Positions 1 to 8,608 of a DNA stretch of 64,000 nucleotides are shown here, one piece after another. The first letter of the stretch is position 1. The number at the start of each line of letters is the position of its first letter. Origin of the DNA: Gloeotrichia echinulata CP02 (lineage in GTDB: Bacteria > Cyanobacteriota > Cyanobacteriia > Cyanobacteriales > Nostocaceae); contig CP051187.1 of the NCBI GenBank assembly GCA_038087035.1, forward strand, positions 4,717,001 to 4,781,000, read 5' to 3'. Position numbers and translations under genes: made by a program. A model generated the notes under the pieces. The model made no database searches. It was given only the letters and a program-made list of their open reading frames with translations, and was not told the origin of the DNA.

Positions 1-360
1 CGTTCGTTGTATGAAAAAGGACTTGCGGAGCAGGATGTTTTGAATTTAATCGCTTTCGTGGATTGGATGTTGACTTTACCACCCAATTTAGAAGCAGAGT
101 TTAAACTAGAAATACAACAACTTGAGGCGAGACGACGTATGAAATATGTAACTTCTTTCGAGCGGAGTGCTAGGCTACAAGAAGCATTATCATTGCTGAC
201 ACGGCAACTAAATCGTCGTCTAGGAAATATTGATGACACATTACTTGAGCAGGTGCGTTCTTTAACCATTGAAGAGTTGGAAGCATTAGGTGAGGATTTG
301 CTTGATTTTACCTCGGTTAGTGATTTAACTAATTGGTTATCAGAAAGGCAACAAAATTAA
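1..360 (+). CDS. Rpn-family nuclease / DUF4351 protein, C-terminal part
   Basis: The frame is open from the first base (R-S-L-Y-E-K-G-L...) and ends at a TAA, so this is the 3' end of a gene starting before the window. The segment YEKGLAEQDVLNLIAFVDWM followed by a charged helical tail is typical of the end of cyanobacterial Rpn-type proteins (recombination-promoting nuclease / putative transposase), which often finish with a DUF4351 helical domain. The PD-(D/E)XK nuclease core would be upstream and is not visible. The family is multicopy in Nostocales. Family assignment is fairly sure; function here is inference. Confidence 0.7.
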   Translation, partial: RSLYEKGLAEQDVLNLIAFVDWMLTLPPNLEAEFKLEIQQLEARRRMKYVTSFERSARLQEALSLLTRQLNRRLGNIDDTLLEQVRSLTIEELEALGEDLLDFTSVSDLTNWLSERQQN

Positions 361-566
361 TATTCTTAAAATATTTGTAGGTTGGGTTGAATGTAGACAC
401 CAGAAGGGTAGTGAAACCCAAAATTTTCGCGAGTTTGTTGGGTTACTCTTCGAGAAGTCCCTTCGGGTCTACGTTTCTTTAAAGACAAGGGTTTTAACAG
501 TCTCATAGTAAGGTGTACTTTTGAGAGCTTTAAGATCCTTAATAAAGCTGGGTAGATACTGGGTAA
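361..566. other. Intergenic stretch with degraded repeat
   Basis: No gene is seen. Around 430-475 is a 'tttgttgggttactctt..' segment that recurs near 60743-60760, so it is a dispersed repeat fragment. A short G/C-rich imperfect hairpin follows (about 450-475). Confidence 0.4.
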
Positions 567-794
567 TCACTCTTGTTGTAGTTGTGCTAATGCTTCATCA
601 ATATTTAGAGGTATTTCATGTTCTACTTCCTTCATCGCTAAGATGAGTCCTTCATCCTCAATAGCTTCCAGCAAGCGGAGATAGTCATGAAAATCTATGA
701 CTACTTTACGAATATTACCTTCAATATCGGTAATTAGTTCTTGAGCAAAAGGGTATTTATCAGCTTGCATCTGGGTTTTAGTGTTCCTAATCAT
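567..794 (-). CDS. Small antitoxin-like protein (Phd/YefM-like), 75 aa
   Basis: The ATG at 792-794 opens a 75-residue acidic protein with the core DIEGNIRKVVIDFHDYLRLLEAIEDEG and a tail ending in DEALAQLQQE. This pattern (a short beta segment, then 'DYLRLLEAIEDEGL..AM') matches small cyanobacterial proteins annotated as prevent-host-death-type antitoxins. No toxin reading frame follows on the same strand, so it is an orphan or its partner has been lost. Family assignment rests on sequence feel only. Confidence 0.55.
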   Translation of the reverse strand: MIRNTKTQMQADKYPFAQELITDIEGNIRKVVIDFHDYLRLLEAIEDEGLILAMKEVEHEIPLNIDEALAQLQQE

Positions 795-816
795 ACTACG
801 ACTTTAACGTTATTCA

Positions 817-963
817 GATTAAAGAACAATACAGTTCAGTTAAGGAAAATTGTCGTAGGGGCACGGCACGAATAAAATTGTCATTATGAAAAAAAGATTT
901 TGGATGCCGTGCCCCTACACTGTATACCATTTGAGTCTAACTGAACTGTATTGGATTAAAGAA
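817..963. mobile_element. 127-bp MITE with 16-bp perfect TIRs and 10-bp target duplication
   Basis: Terminal repeats 827-842 (CAATACAGTTCAGTTA) and 938-953 are exact reverse complements. Immediately outside them the 10-mer GATTAAAGAA occurs as a direct repeat at 817-826 and 954-963, as expected for a target-site duplication. Inside lies a second inverted pair, GTAGGGGCACGGC at 855-867 and its complement at 906-918. There is no coding capacity. It is a non-autonomous element, inserted recently enough to keep intact ends. Confidence 0.85.
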
Positions 964-1064
964 GCTGATCTATTTACCGGAAAATAGCTGTAACATAAAA
1001 TAATATACGTTAATTGCGATACTCTCAAAAGAAGCGATTCTTTTTCCAGTCGCCTGGGCTATCC

Positions 1065-3377
1065 ATGACTACAACTATTGACTTCCTCAGCCACCTTAAC
1101 CCCAGCCAACGTCAAGCCGTGGAACACCACTGCGGCCCGTTGCTAGTTGTTGCTGGTGCTGGTTCCGGTAAAACACGAGCGCTAACTTATCGGATTGCTA
1201 ACCTGATTCTAAAACACCGTGTCGCTCCCGAAAATATTCTGGCTGTCACCTTCACCAATAAAGCCGCAAAGGAGATGAAGGAACGGATTCAAAGGATATT
1301 TGCAGAACAGTTGGCGATGAATGAACATGGTCAGCGGTTTGATTTGTTGACAGAATACCAACAAATGCAACTGCGATCGCAAGTCTATCGTACTACTATC
1401 AAAGATTTGTGGTGTGGCACTTTCCACAGTCTGTTTTCTCGCGTTCTCCGCTTTGATATTGAGAAATATCAAGACGAAAAAGGACGGCGGTGGAATAAAA
1501 ATTTCTCGATTTTTGATGATTCAGATTCTCAAAGCTTGGTCAAAGAAATCGTTACAAAACAGCTAAACCTGGACGATAAAAAATTTGAACCCCGTTCTGT
1601 CCGCTATGCTATCAGTAACGCTAAAAACCAAGGTTTATCCCCGTCAGAATTTGAGCGAGAACAACCAAATTATCGCGGTAGGGTAATTTCTGAAGTCTAC
1701 AATTCTTATCAAGATAGACTAGCACAAAATAATGCTCTTGATTTTGATGACTTAATTTTGGTGCCGGTGAGACTATTTCAACAAAATGAGCAGGTATTAG
1801 CTTATTGGCACCGCAAGTTTTCCCATATTCTAGTTGATGAATATCAGGACACCAACCGCACCCAGTACGACTTGATCCGTTTGTTGGTGACGAATGGTGA
1901 AGATAACAAGAGTGAGTGGGAATGGGGAAATCGGTCGGTGTTTGTGGTGGGTGATGCTGACCAATCAATTTACAGCTTTAGAATGGCTGATTTCACCATT
2001 TTGTTAGAATTTCAGGAAGATTTTGGCGATGGTTTGCCAGATGACGATACTCGCACAATGGTAAAATTAGAAGAAAACTATCGCTCTTGTGAAAATATTC
2101 TGCAAGCGGCTAATGAGTTAATAGAAAATAACACAGAACGTATTGATAAAGTCCTCAAGCCGACAAGGGGACCTGGTGAACAAATTTATTGTCACAAAGC
2201 TGATGATGAACTGGAGGAAGCGGAGTTTGTCTTTAATCAAATTCGCACTTTAGAAAACGAAAACCCCGAATTAAATTGGGGAAGTTTTGCCATTCTTTAT
2301 CGTACCAACGCCCAATCACGCCCCTTTGAAGAATTGTTGGTAAGAAATCAAATTCCTTACACGGTTGTGGGGGGAATGAGATTTTATGACCGCAAAGAAA
2401 TTAAAGATGTCATAGCTTATTTAAGAGCGATCGCCAATCCCGCTGATACAGTCAGTTTATTAAGAGTTATTAACATTCCCCGCCGTGGTATCGGGAAAAC
2501 CACCATTGATGCTTTGGTGAACGCCTCCCAGCAATTAGGTGTCACCCTGTGGGAAATACTCAGCGATGAGACATCGGTTAATACCTTGGCTGGACGTGCC
2601 ACCAAAGCTGTAAATGGCTTTGCTAAGATGATTAGCCACTGGAAAGACCAAATGGCAACGCTTCCAGGTTCCGAGGTTTTGGATGGACTGCTAGAAGAGT
2701 CTGGTTATATTCAAGACTTGCAAAATCAGGGAACAGATGAAGCTGAAGACCGCATCGCCAACGTCAAAGAACTGTACAACGCTGTATTACAATTCCAAGA
2801 AGAGAATGAAGATGTCTCCTTGCAAGCGTTCCTGCAAAGTGCTGCTCTGAGTTCTGATTTAGATAACTTGAAAGAAGGGCAAGCAGCAGTATCTTTGATG
2901 ACCTTACACGCTTCCAAAGGTCTGGAATTTCCCGTAGTTTATTTGGTGGGTTTAGAACAGGGACTATTTCCTAACTACCGTTCGCTGAATGACCCCGCAT
3001 CCTTGGAAGAAGAACGCCGCCTGTGTTACGTGGGAATTACTCGCGCCAAAGAGCGGTTATTTATATCACACGCCAGAGAGCGCCGTTTGTATGGTTCGCG
3101 GGAACCCGCCATGCGATCGCAATTTCTCGACGAATTACCAGAAGAGTTATTAACTACTGGACGCAAGACTCGCCAAACTTATACCAAAGTTGCATCCGCA
3201 AATAGTGGTAAGGAAAATTGGCAAGTTGGGGATAGAGTATTACATAAAACTTTTGGACTTGGTGAAATTACACACGTTTTTGGTGAAGGGAATAAGATAT
3301 CTGTGGCTGTTAAATTTGCTAGTTTGGGACAAAAAATTGTTGACCCCAGGGTAGCGCAGTTGCAAAAAGTGGAGTGA
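1065..3377 (+). CDS. pcrA: ATP-dependent DNA helicase PcrA/UvrD (SF1A)
   Basis: A 770-residue 3'-5' superfamily 1A helicase acting in nucleotide excision repair, mismatch repair and removal of proteins from DNA. Walker A is GAGSGKT at residues 31-37; the Walker B-type DEYQDT is near residue 258; QSIYSFR, the LMTLHASKGLEF motif V segment and the YVGITRAKERL motif VI follow in order. The C-terminus (WQVGDRVLHKTFGLGEITHVFG) is the Tudor-like RNA-polymerase-binding fold found in PcrA. The ATG at 1065 is preferred to an upstream TTG at 1014 because MTTTIDFLSHLNPSQRQAV is the family N-terminus. No operon partner. Confidence 0.95.
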   Translation: MTTTIDFLSHLNPSQRQAVEHHCGPLLVVAGAGSGKTRALTYRIANLILKHRVAPENILAVTFTNKAAKEMKERIQRIFAEQLAMNEHGQRFDLLTEYQQMQLRSQVYRTTIKDLWCGTFHSLFSRVLRFDIEKYQDEKGRRWNKNFSIFDDSDSQSLVKEIVTKQLNLDDKKFEPRSVRYAISNAKNQGLSPSEFEREQPNYRGRVISEVYNSYQDRLAQNNALDFDDLILVPVRLFQQNEQVLAYWHRKFSHILVDEYQDTNRTQYDLIRLLVTNGEDNKSEWEWGNRSVFVVGDADQSIYSFRMADFTILLEFQEDFGDGLPDDDTRTMVKLEENYRSCENILQAANELIENNTERIDKVLKPTRGPGEQIYCHKADDELEEAEFVFNQIRTLENENPELNWGSFAILYRTNAQSRPFEELLVRNQIPYTVVGGMRFYDRKEIKDVIAYLRAIANPADTVSLLRVINIPRRGIGKTTIDALVNASQQLGVTLWEILSDETSVNTLAGRATKAVNGFAKMISHWKDQMATLPGSEVLDGLLEESGYIQDLQNQGTDEAEDRIANVKELYNAVLQFQEENEDVSLQAFLQSAALSSDLDNLKEGQAAVSLMTLHASKGLEFPVVYLVGLEQGLFPNYRSLNDPASLEEERRLCYVGITRAKERLFISHARERRLYGSREPAMRSQFLDELPEELLTTGRKTRQTYTKVASANSGKENWQVGDRVLHKTFGLGEITHVFGEGNKISVAVKFASLGQKIVDPRVAQLQKVE

Positions 3378-3522
3378 TATAATACTAACCGAGCAGTATT
3401 GAACTCTATCCTACTCAACCAAACTGATAAGCTTGATAATCACTTGAAATTCAAGACAGTGACTACAGGCGATCGCCCTGATTTGATATAATAATAGCAA
3501 ATACTATCAACAAGTCTTGACT

Positions 3523-3762
3523 ATGCTTCTTAGCGAAGAAATCACAATTAAAGTTAGTCCTAACGTTGCTCAAGCCTATCAAAAAGCAACAGAACGTAAA
3601 AAGCAATCTTTGGTAACACTGGTTAGTTTATTTTTAAGAGAGGATATAAATGAGGAAGTTGATTTTCTCGGTAAATTGATGGATGAAATTAGTGATAGAG
3701 CAGTTTCCAGAGGCTTGACACCAGAAATTTTGGAGACAATTTTGCATGAAGAATCCCCCTAA
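3523..3762 (+). CDS. Antitoxin of a VapBC-like pair
   Basis: About 79 residues starting at ATG 3523 (MLLSEEITIKVSPNVAQAYQKA...). The N-terminal beta segment followed by helices and an acidic tail ending in LETILHEESP resembles small DNA-binding antitoxins. It overlaps the next gene by 17 bases, the usual tight coupling of antitoxin then PIN toxin. Its toxin is truncated, so the antitoxin may be a functional orphan. No specific family could be assigned. Confidence 0.65.
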   Translation: MLLSEEITIKVSPNVAQAYQKATERKKQSLVTLVSLFLREDINEEVDFLGKLMDEISDRAVSRGLTPEILETILHEESP

Positions 3763-4054
3763 CTATGTGTTAGATACCAATATTGTTGTTAGTGCTTTGT
3801 TGTTTAAAAATAGTCAACCGCGTCAAGCCTTAGATAAAGCTAGACATCAAGGAACTATTCTGATGTCTCAATCTATTTGGCAAGAAATAATAGAGGTTTT
3901 AACAAGACCAAAGTTTGAAAAGTATGTTACTGCAATTGAGAGAGATTTATTTCTAGGTTGGTTGACTGAATCACTTAATTTTATTGAAATTAGCAAGACT
4001 ATTGTTGCTTGTCGAGATGCTAAAGATGATAAAATTTGGTTCTTGCGTACTTAG
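3746..4054 (+). pseudogene. PIN-domain toxin, C-terminus cut off by MITE
   Basis: A PIN-domain (COG1569-type) ribonuclease toxin. The start NYVLDTNIVVSALLF carries the first catalytic Asp, and SQSIWQEIIEVLTRPKF and CRDAKDDKIW are recognisable. The family normally continues after CRDxKDxxF for about 30 residues, including a last acidic pair in a TGDxDLL-like segment. Here reading enters the inverted repeat at 4038 and stops after W-F-L-R-T. The missing acidic residue and strand should abolish ribonuclease activity. It overlaps its antitoxin by 17 bases. Confidence 0.75.
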
Positions 4055-4232
4055 CGTGCTTAATTATTAATTAAAGTCTATAAATTTGCTTTAAAAGTAA
4101 GGCTTACAGGCGTTCATAATTTAATTTTTAGCATATGATATAAAATACAGAAAATAATGGCTATTATCTTAGCTCTGCAAGGGTTTCAAGCGGATTATTT
4201 AATAAATTCAGCACGCTAAGTACGGAAGAGCC
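4038..4232. mobile_element. ISL3-derived MITE, copy 1 (195 bp)
   Basis: The left end GGTTCTTGCGTACTTAGCGT (4038) and right end ending at 4232 are inverted repeats, the right one with two mismatches (..TACGGAAGAGCC). The interior is A/T-rich and non-coding. The same ends close an ISL3-type transposase remnant at 25327, and closely related 196-bp copies lie at 24281-24476 and 55625-55820. The flanks (TAAAATTT left, GCATTTTT right) show no 8-bp duplication. Both neighbouring genes are broken exactly at its edges. Confidence 0.85.
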
Positions 4233-4651
4233 GCATTTTTAAGCAGCCAAGTTACTGATAAAGATTCATGTAAAATAGTAATTTCGTTGGATGTTTCGTC
4301 ACAGTAGTTTTTAATATCTTGTTCGTTGAAATCACGTATTTTACTGTCCTGCTCTGTAAATAATCTTGATTGGCTTCTATCACCATATAGATTAACGTGA
4401 CCGTAGATATCACCTTGAATATTGATATTACTTCCCAGAATATTTATGGACTGGTTTGCTGGCGCAGAAATATTCTCATTTGGTACAATCCTACCGATAA
4501 GCTGTGACAAAAGAATAGCGAGACAATCCAGAATACTTGATTTTCCGACGCCATTAATCCCAATAAGTACCGTTGGAGTCGTTTCATCGAATTCCAGGGT
4601 CAAATCGCCGATTCCTCGGAACGCTTGCATTTTCAGGCGCTTGACTTTCAT
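4208..4651 (-). pseudogene. AAA/RecF-type ATPase, C-terminus cut off by MITE
   Basis: The N-terminus MKVKRLKMQAFRGIGDLTLEFDETTPTVLIG, then INGVGKSSILDCLAILLS, is the Walker A region of SMC/RecF/OLD-like AAA ATPases (DUF2813/AAA_23 type). After about 145 residues the frame runs into the MITE at 4232 and ends with element-encoded L-P-Y-L-A-C. Signature and Walker B motifs are missing, so it is inactive as an ATPase. The ATG at 4651 fits the family start. Such ATPases often occur in defence loci, but no partner remains here. Confidence 0.75.
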
Positions 4652-4807
4652 ATTGATGGACAATACCCAGCGTATAGCTTTTAAATTATTTTACAGCACC
4701 AAGGCATTAATTGCAGCAAAATCCTTTTAACCCATTTCAATGGGTTGAAGCTTTAAGCTAGAAAACAACTACGGCTCTTAACCGAACCGTATTGGGGAGG
4801 TGAGGTT

Positions 4808-6442
4808 CTAGAAATTTAAAATATCTAATGATGCTTCAATTTCTAAATCTAAAATTCTGGCGCGTGTATCTTGATGTTCCTCTATTTTGCCTTCTTTCCA
4901 ATACAAGTCTGCTGCTTTTTGAAAATCCTCAATTGTCCCTTGCTTATCTCCTAGTGCAAATCGAGCATTACCACGGTTATAATAAGCTTCAACATAATGA
5001 GAATTTATCTTAATAGCTTGAGTGTAATCGGCAATTGCATCCGCGTATCTCTCTATGTCATAATGAGCATTGCCCCGGTGGTAATAAGCATCGGCATAAT
5101 TAGGATTTATCTTAATAGCTTGAGTGTAATCGGCAATTGCACCGTCATAATCGCTGAATTCTGCACAAGCATTACCACGATTTTTATAAGCAACGGCGTC
5201 ATAAGGAGCAATCTTGATCTGAGTAACTTTCGGCTGTTCTTTGATTAAATAACGCGCCATACCACTGTGTTTGTCACCAATTGCATAATTGGGATTAATT
5301 TTGATTGCTTGAGTGTAATCTTCAATTGCTCCTTGGTTATCGCCTATATGAGAACGAGCATCAGCACGATTGATATACACAATAGCCACATAGGGATTAA
5401 TTCTGATTGCTTGATTGTAATCCTCAATGGCTGCTTCGTAATCTCCTAGTTGATAACGAGCTAAACCTCTTTTGCTATAAGCTTTAGCATCATTAAAATT
5501 AATTTTTATCGCCTGATTATAATCTTCAATTGCTTGTTCATAATCGCCTATTTCATAATGCACTAAAGCACGTTTATAATAAATTTCGGCATCATCAGGT
5601 TCAAGTTTTAATGCTTGGTTATAATTGGTAATTGCAGCAGCAAATTCACCTCTAGCAAAACATTCATCACCCAATTTAATATAAAATAGATTAATATCGG
5701 TATCCGTGGAGAGTAGAGATTGATTTTTTGCAGGAGAGAATAAGGGTTTAATTAAGTTATTTTTGGTTAACTGAGGTGTGATTTCTGGCTTAGGTTGATA
5801 TTTGTCTAGCCTAGATAGTTGACGATGAGAGTTATATTTAGAAGCTTGTAACTGTTCTAGATAACACCATAATCCCCCACCATAAAGCAATTGTTCTATC
5901 CCAAAAGAGATTCTACCAGTTCTGAGTTTAATCATTTGGGTGGGGAGAAAGCCCGCCAAAAATAGGTGATATTCAGGTTGTGCTTCACTGACATCTTCTT
6001 GAATCAAAATGCAGACCACAACAGCATTTTTTTCGACTTCTTCTTTACTCAGTGACCATCTAACTTTATCAATAGTACCATGACGAGATTTGACTTCAAC
6101 GCCAATCGATGGTTCAGCGGTCAGCGTAAAATCAATCTTACCATCACCGCCAAATCGTTTTTCATAATCGACTTCGGTAATAAAATCAGCTAACCGTTCT
6201 TTCACAACTTCCTCACCTAATTTACCTTTGAGGTTGTTGATAAAAACGTCACGTACTGGCGAAGTGCGCTTATACTTTTCGGCCATATCCCAGCAAAATT
6301 CCCGTAGTGCCTTTAATCTTTCTCCAGAGATTATAGTCAGTTCGCTATAATGACCTTCTGTTTCACAATGAAGCAGGCAACTATTTGATAACCTCTTAAT
6401 AAAATCAGACTGTAGCGATCGCAGTAACGTTATCCAGTCCAT
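4808..6442 (-). CDS. PD-(D/E)XK nuclease-like domain fused to TPR repeats
   Basis: 544 residues. Residues about 70-170 contain LGEEVV (E77/E78), GGDGKIDFTL (D104) and IGVEVKSRHG (E116, K118), the spacing expected of a PD-(D/E)XK restriction-like nuclease. From about 230 to 500 come about seven to eight TPR units (NYNQALKLEPDDAEIYYKRA-type), one degenerate (GDKHSGMARYLIKEQ). No signal peptide, so cytosolic. The IS605-type element's right end (6443) directly abuts the ATG, so the native promoter, and perhaps codons further upstream, are separated by about 2 kb. Biological role unknown; nuclease activity is inferred from motif spacing only. Confidence 0.7.
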   Translation of the reverse strand: MDWITLLRSLQSDFIKRLSNSCLLHCETEGHYSELTIISGERLKALREFCWDMAEKYKRTSPVRDVFINNLKGKLGEEVVKERLADFITEVDYEKRFGGDGKIDFTLTAEPSIGVEVKSRHGTIDKVRWSLSKEEVEKNAVVVCILIQEDVSEAQPEYHLFLAGFLPTQMIKLRTGRISFGIEQLLYGGGLWCYLEQLQASKYNSHRQLSRLDKYQPKPEITPQLTKNNLIKPLFSPAKNQSLLSTDTDINLFYIKLGDECFARGEFAAAITNYNQALKLEPDDAEIYYKRALVHYEIGDYEQAIEDYNQAIKINFNDAKAYSKRGLARYQLGDYEAAIEDYNQAIRINPYVAIVYINRADARSHIGDNQGAIEDYTQAIKINPNYAIGDKHSGMARYLIKEQPKVTQIKIAPYDAVAYKNRGNACAEFSDYDGAIADYTQAIKINPNYADAYYHRGNAHYDIERYADAIADYTQAIKINSHYVEAYYNRGNARFALGDKQGTIEDFQKAADLYWKEGKIEEHQDTRARILDLEIEASLDILNF

Positions 6443-6600
6443 ATGAACTACCCACAGTTGGCTCCGCCTGAACTGTGGGTTTCTACATCCCTCAGTTCGT
6501 TATTAGCGGAGACTTCCACAGATTTTTGACGCTTCTTCGCCCCTAGTTGCTTCATGCTTCCCGCTTGCTTACGCGCCTTGGTGCATGAAGTAGAGCCAGA
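6443..6600 (-). ncRNA. Possible TnpB guide (omega) RNA region
   Basis: In characterised IS605-family elements the RNA guide of TnpB comes from the tnpB 3' end plus the right end, with the guide being flanking DNA beyond that end. By position the scaffold would lie here and the guide would read into the first codons of the TPR gene (ATGGACTGGATAACG...). The terminal hairpin 6451-6479 is visible; transcription is not. This is inference from the family. Confidence 0.35.
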
Positions 6601-7821
6601 CGACTCTGCGTCTACGAGGCTAGTTCCTAACCCCGGTAGAGTGCCTTTTGCCCAGTAAAGCATTACTTCAGCAGCAGCAAGGTCTCGATCTTGAACGTAC
6701 CTACAAACACCACACTCATGAACTCTGATATCGAGTGTTTTCTTGTGCTGGTGTCCACATTTAGGGCAGGTTTGAGAAGGCTTTACCTTCTTAGTTGGAA
6801 CCTCTATAAATAATCCACCAATCTGCTCAACTTTGTATTTGATGGCACTACGTAGCATCCCAAAACCCACATCCAGAATCGATTTGTTTAGACCTGCTTT
6901 TTGCTTTTTCCGCTTGCCTTTTTTAGCAATACTTATCATATTTCTGACTTCTAGTTTTTCCGTGGCAACAAAGCTATTACCGCTGACTATTTCTGCTGCA
7001 ACTTGATGTACCCAATTTTGACGCTGGTTAGCAACTTTACGAGTTAGTTTACTAACTTTGTTTTGGGCTTTTTTCCATCTTCTAGAAGCCTTAATCTTTT
7101 TCTTCCTATTTGGTGCGCGTTTGCGTCTCTTCTCCTTAGAAGATTTTTTGATTTTGGGTTCAGCCTGTCTCAAAAACTTAGGAGCATCAAATTGCTGATG
7201 TTTTTCCCCATCAGTGATTGATAATGCTGACTTACAGCCTAAATCAATACCAATCGCACCAGTTGGTAAAACCTCTGGCTTGAGCGCTTGATCTAAAACA
7301 TCGACGGTAATAGATGCGTACCATTTGCCGTTACGAAAAACGATTGTGCAAGTAGTGGGAACTCCCCAATACTTAGCCTGTCCACGCATCTGAATCCGAC
7401 CAATTTTAGATAAGTTGAGATACCCATTATCACCGTTAGACTCAACAGAATATCCAGTTTTAGCCGGATATGTCCATCCAGAATAATTGCGAATTGATTT
7501 GAACCTTGGGCGTTTTCCTAATCCTTTGAACCAACGTTCAAAAGCAAAATCAACACGCTTCAAGGTTGCCTGTAAAGCTTGGGAGTTAATTGTTTTGTAC
7601 TCAGTCCAGACTTCTTTAAAATCTGGCAAACAATTCTGTTGCTCAAAATAATCAACCCGATGATTGAATTTTTGATATTGAGTAAACCTGTTATTAACTG
7701 CGGCATTGTAGAGGTCTTTGTGCAACTTTCGGTGATATCGCAAAGATTGCTCTACTTGCTTATTTGGATATAACCGGAAAGTCATTCGCCTCGTAGCCAC
7801 TTTGTTTCTCTTGCCTCTCAT
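6448..7821 (-). CDS. tnpB: RNA-guided nuclease TnpB (IS605 OrfB)
   Basis: 457 residues. RuvC catalytic residues are in place: D193 (GIDLGCKS), E288 (VATEKLEVRNM) and D380 (VQDRDLAAAEVM). A zinc ribbon sits between (C352, C355, C370, C373). The N-terminus TFRLYPNKQVEQSL is the usual helix-turn-helix entry. The tail of about 70 residues after D380 is long and basic. The enzyme cuts DNA next to a target-adjacent motif under RNA guidance and helps maintain the element. It is divergent from tnpA with 45 bases between starts. All key residues are present, so it is probably active. Confidence 0.92.
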   Translation of the reverse strand: MRGKRNKVATRRMTFRLYPNKQVEQSLRYHRKLHKDLYNAAVNNRFTQYQKFNHRVDYFEQQNCLPDFKEVWTEYKTINSQALQATLKRVDFAFERWFKGLGKRPRFKSIRNYSGWTYPAKTGYSVESNGDNGYLNLSKIGRIQMRGQAKYWGVPTTCTIVFRNGKWYASITVDVLDQALKPEVLPTGAIGIDLGCKSALSITDGEKHQQFDAPKFLRQAEPKIKKSSKEKRRKRAPNRKKKIKASRRWKKAQNKVSKLTRKVANQRQNWVHQVAAEIVSGNSFVATEKLEVRNMISIAKKGKRKKQKAGLNKSILDVGFGMLRSAIKYKVEQIGGLFIEVPTKKVKPSQTCPKCGHQHKKTLDIRVHECGVCRYVQDRDLAAAEVMLYWAKGTLPGLGTSLVDAESSGSTSCTKARKQAGSMKQLGAKKRQKSVEVSANNELRDVETHSSGGANCG

Positions 7822-7866
7822 TTCTCTTTACCCTATAATATTACTATTGACCTGTACGGTTGTCAA

Positions 7867-8274
7867 ATGATTTCTAGAAAAGGTTCGCACTCGGTTTTTT
7901 CGGTTCACCTGCACCTTGTATTCGTCACCAAGTATAGGCGCAAAGTAATAACCGCCCCGATACTGGAACGGTTACAAGAAATATTTGCTAACGTCTGCAT
8001 AAAAACTAAGTGCCAACTGATTGAGTTTTCTGGAGAGCCTGACCACGTTCATTTATTGGTAGACTTCCATCCTGACAACAATTTATCTGTGCTTGTTGGT
8101 AGCCTAAAATCGGCTTCTAGCAGGGTTATACAGAAAGAATTTGCAGAGCATTTATCCACTTTCTATAACAAACCAGTCCTTTGGTCTAGTTCTTATTATG
8201 TTGCTTCGACCGGAGGCGCACCGATTGAAAGAGTAAAGCAATATATAAAATCTCAAGAAGTACCTGTAGAATAG
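7867..8274 (+). CDS. tnpA: IS200/IS605 Y1 transposase TnpA
   Basis: 135 residues, full length for the family. The HUH metal-binding motif is DHVHLLVDF, and the catalytic tyrosine is probably in RVKQYIKSQ near the C-terminus after SYYVASTGGAPIE. This HUH nuclease moves a single strand by cutting at the subterminal hairpins (near 8361-8389 and 6451-6479). It is intact, so the element could mobilise itself and related passenger copies such as the remnant in tldD. Confidence 0.93.
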   Translation: MISRKGSHSVFSVHLHLVFVTKYRRKVITAPILERLQEIFANVCIKTKCQLIEFSGEPDHVHLLVDFHPDNNLSVLVGSLKSASSRVIQKEFAEHLSTFYNKPVLWSSSYYVASTGGAPIERVKQYIKSQEVPVE

Positions 8275-8402
8275 GTGGGTATTCGTCATACGTACCACTT
8301 CCTTATCAACCTTGCGGTTGATATCGGTCGGGTACGCAATCCTCATCCCCCGCTCCCTATCCCTACCCTACTAAGAGTTGAGGGTGGGGACTTCCGCGTA
8401 AT

Positions 8403-8608
8403 GTTAAATTTCTGCGAGTCTTTTGATGAGATTATTTTACGCAAATTTCTGCCCGACGTAAACCATTAGATATAGAACTGACTACACCCTACGGACTTCC
8501 AAGCAAAAAAAATATCTAACTTGTAGGGTGCGTCAGTACCAGTTATCTCTTGCTATTGGGAAATTTTCTGGCTTCTGACGCACCCTACGGACTCAAATTG
8601 GTAGTCCC
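8403..8608. repeat. Intergenic with imperfect 'gtagggtgcgtcag' inverted repeat
   Basis: A direct repeat (AAATTTCTGC twice, around 8406 and 8444) precedes an inverted pair, GTAGGGTGCGTCAG at about 8523 and its complement at about 8575, with outer ACGGACTTCC/ACGGACTC segments. This matches the small palindromic-core repeats elsewhere in the window. No gene. Confidence 0.5.

Larger units (their letters stand above)
6443..8402 (-). mobile_element. Complete IS200/IS605-type element with tnpA and tnpB
   Basis: A 1.96-kb element with divergent tnpA (+) and tnpB (-), the IS605 arrangement. The right end has a hairpin at 6451-6479 (CCCACAGTT..AACTGTGGG) overlapping the tnpB stop and finishes ..GTAGTTCAT. 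The left end has a hairpin near 8361-8389 (CCCTACCCT..AGGGTGGGG). The outer flank at the left end reads TTTAAC on the minus strand, as at the related insertion in tldD. There are no terminal inverted repeats or duplications, as expected for HUH single-strand transposition. Boundaries are accurate to about one base. Confidence 0.85.

Noticed and set aside
8275..8469. Small frame after tnpA.
   Set aside because: It spans the left-end hairpin of the IS element and the flank; no coding signs.
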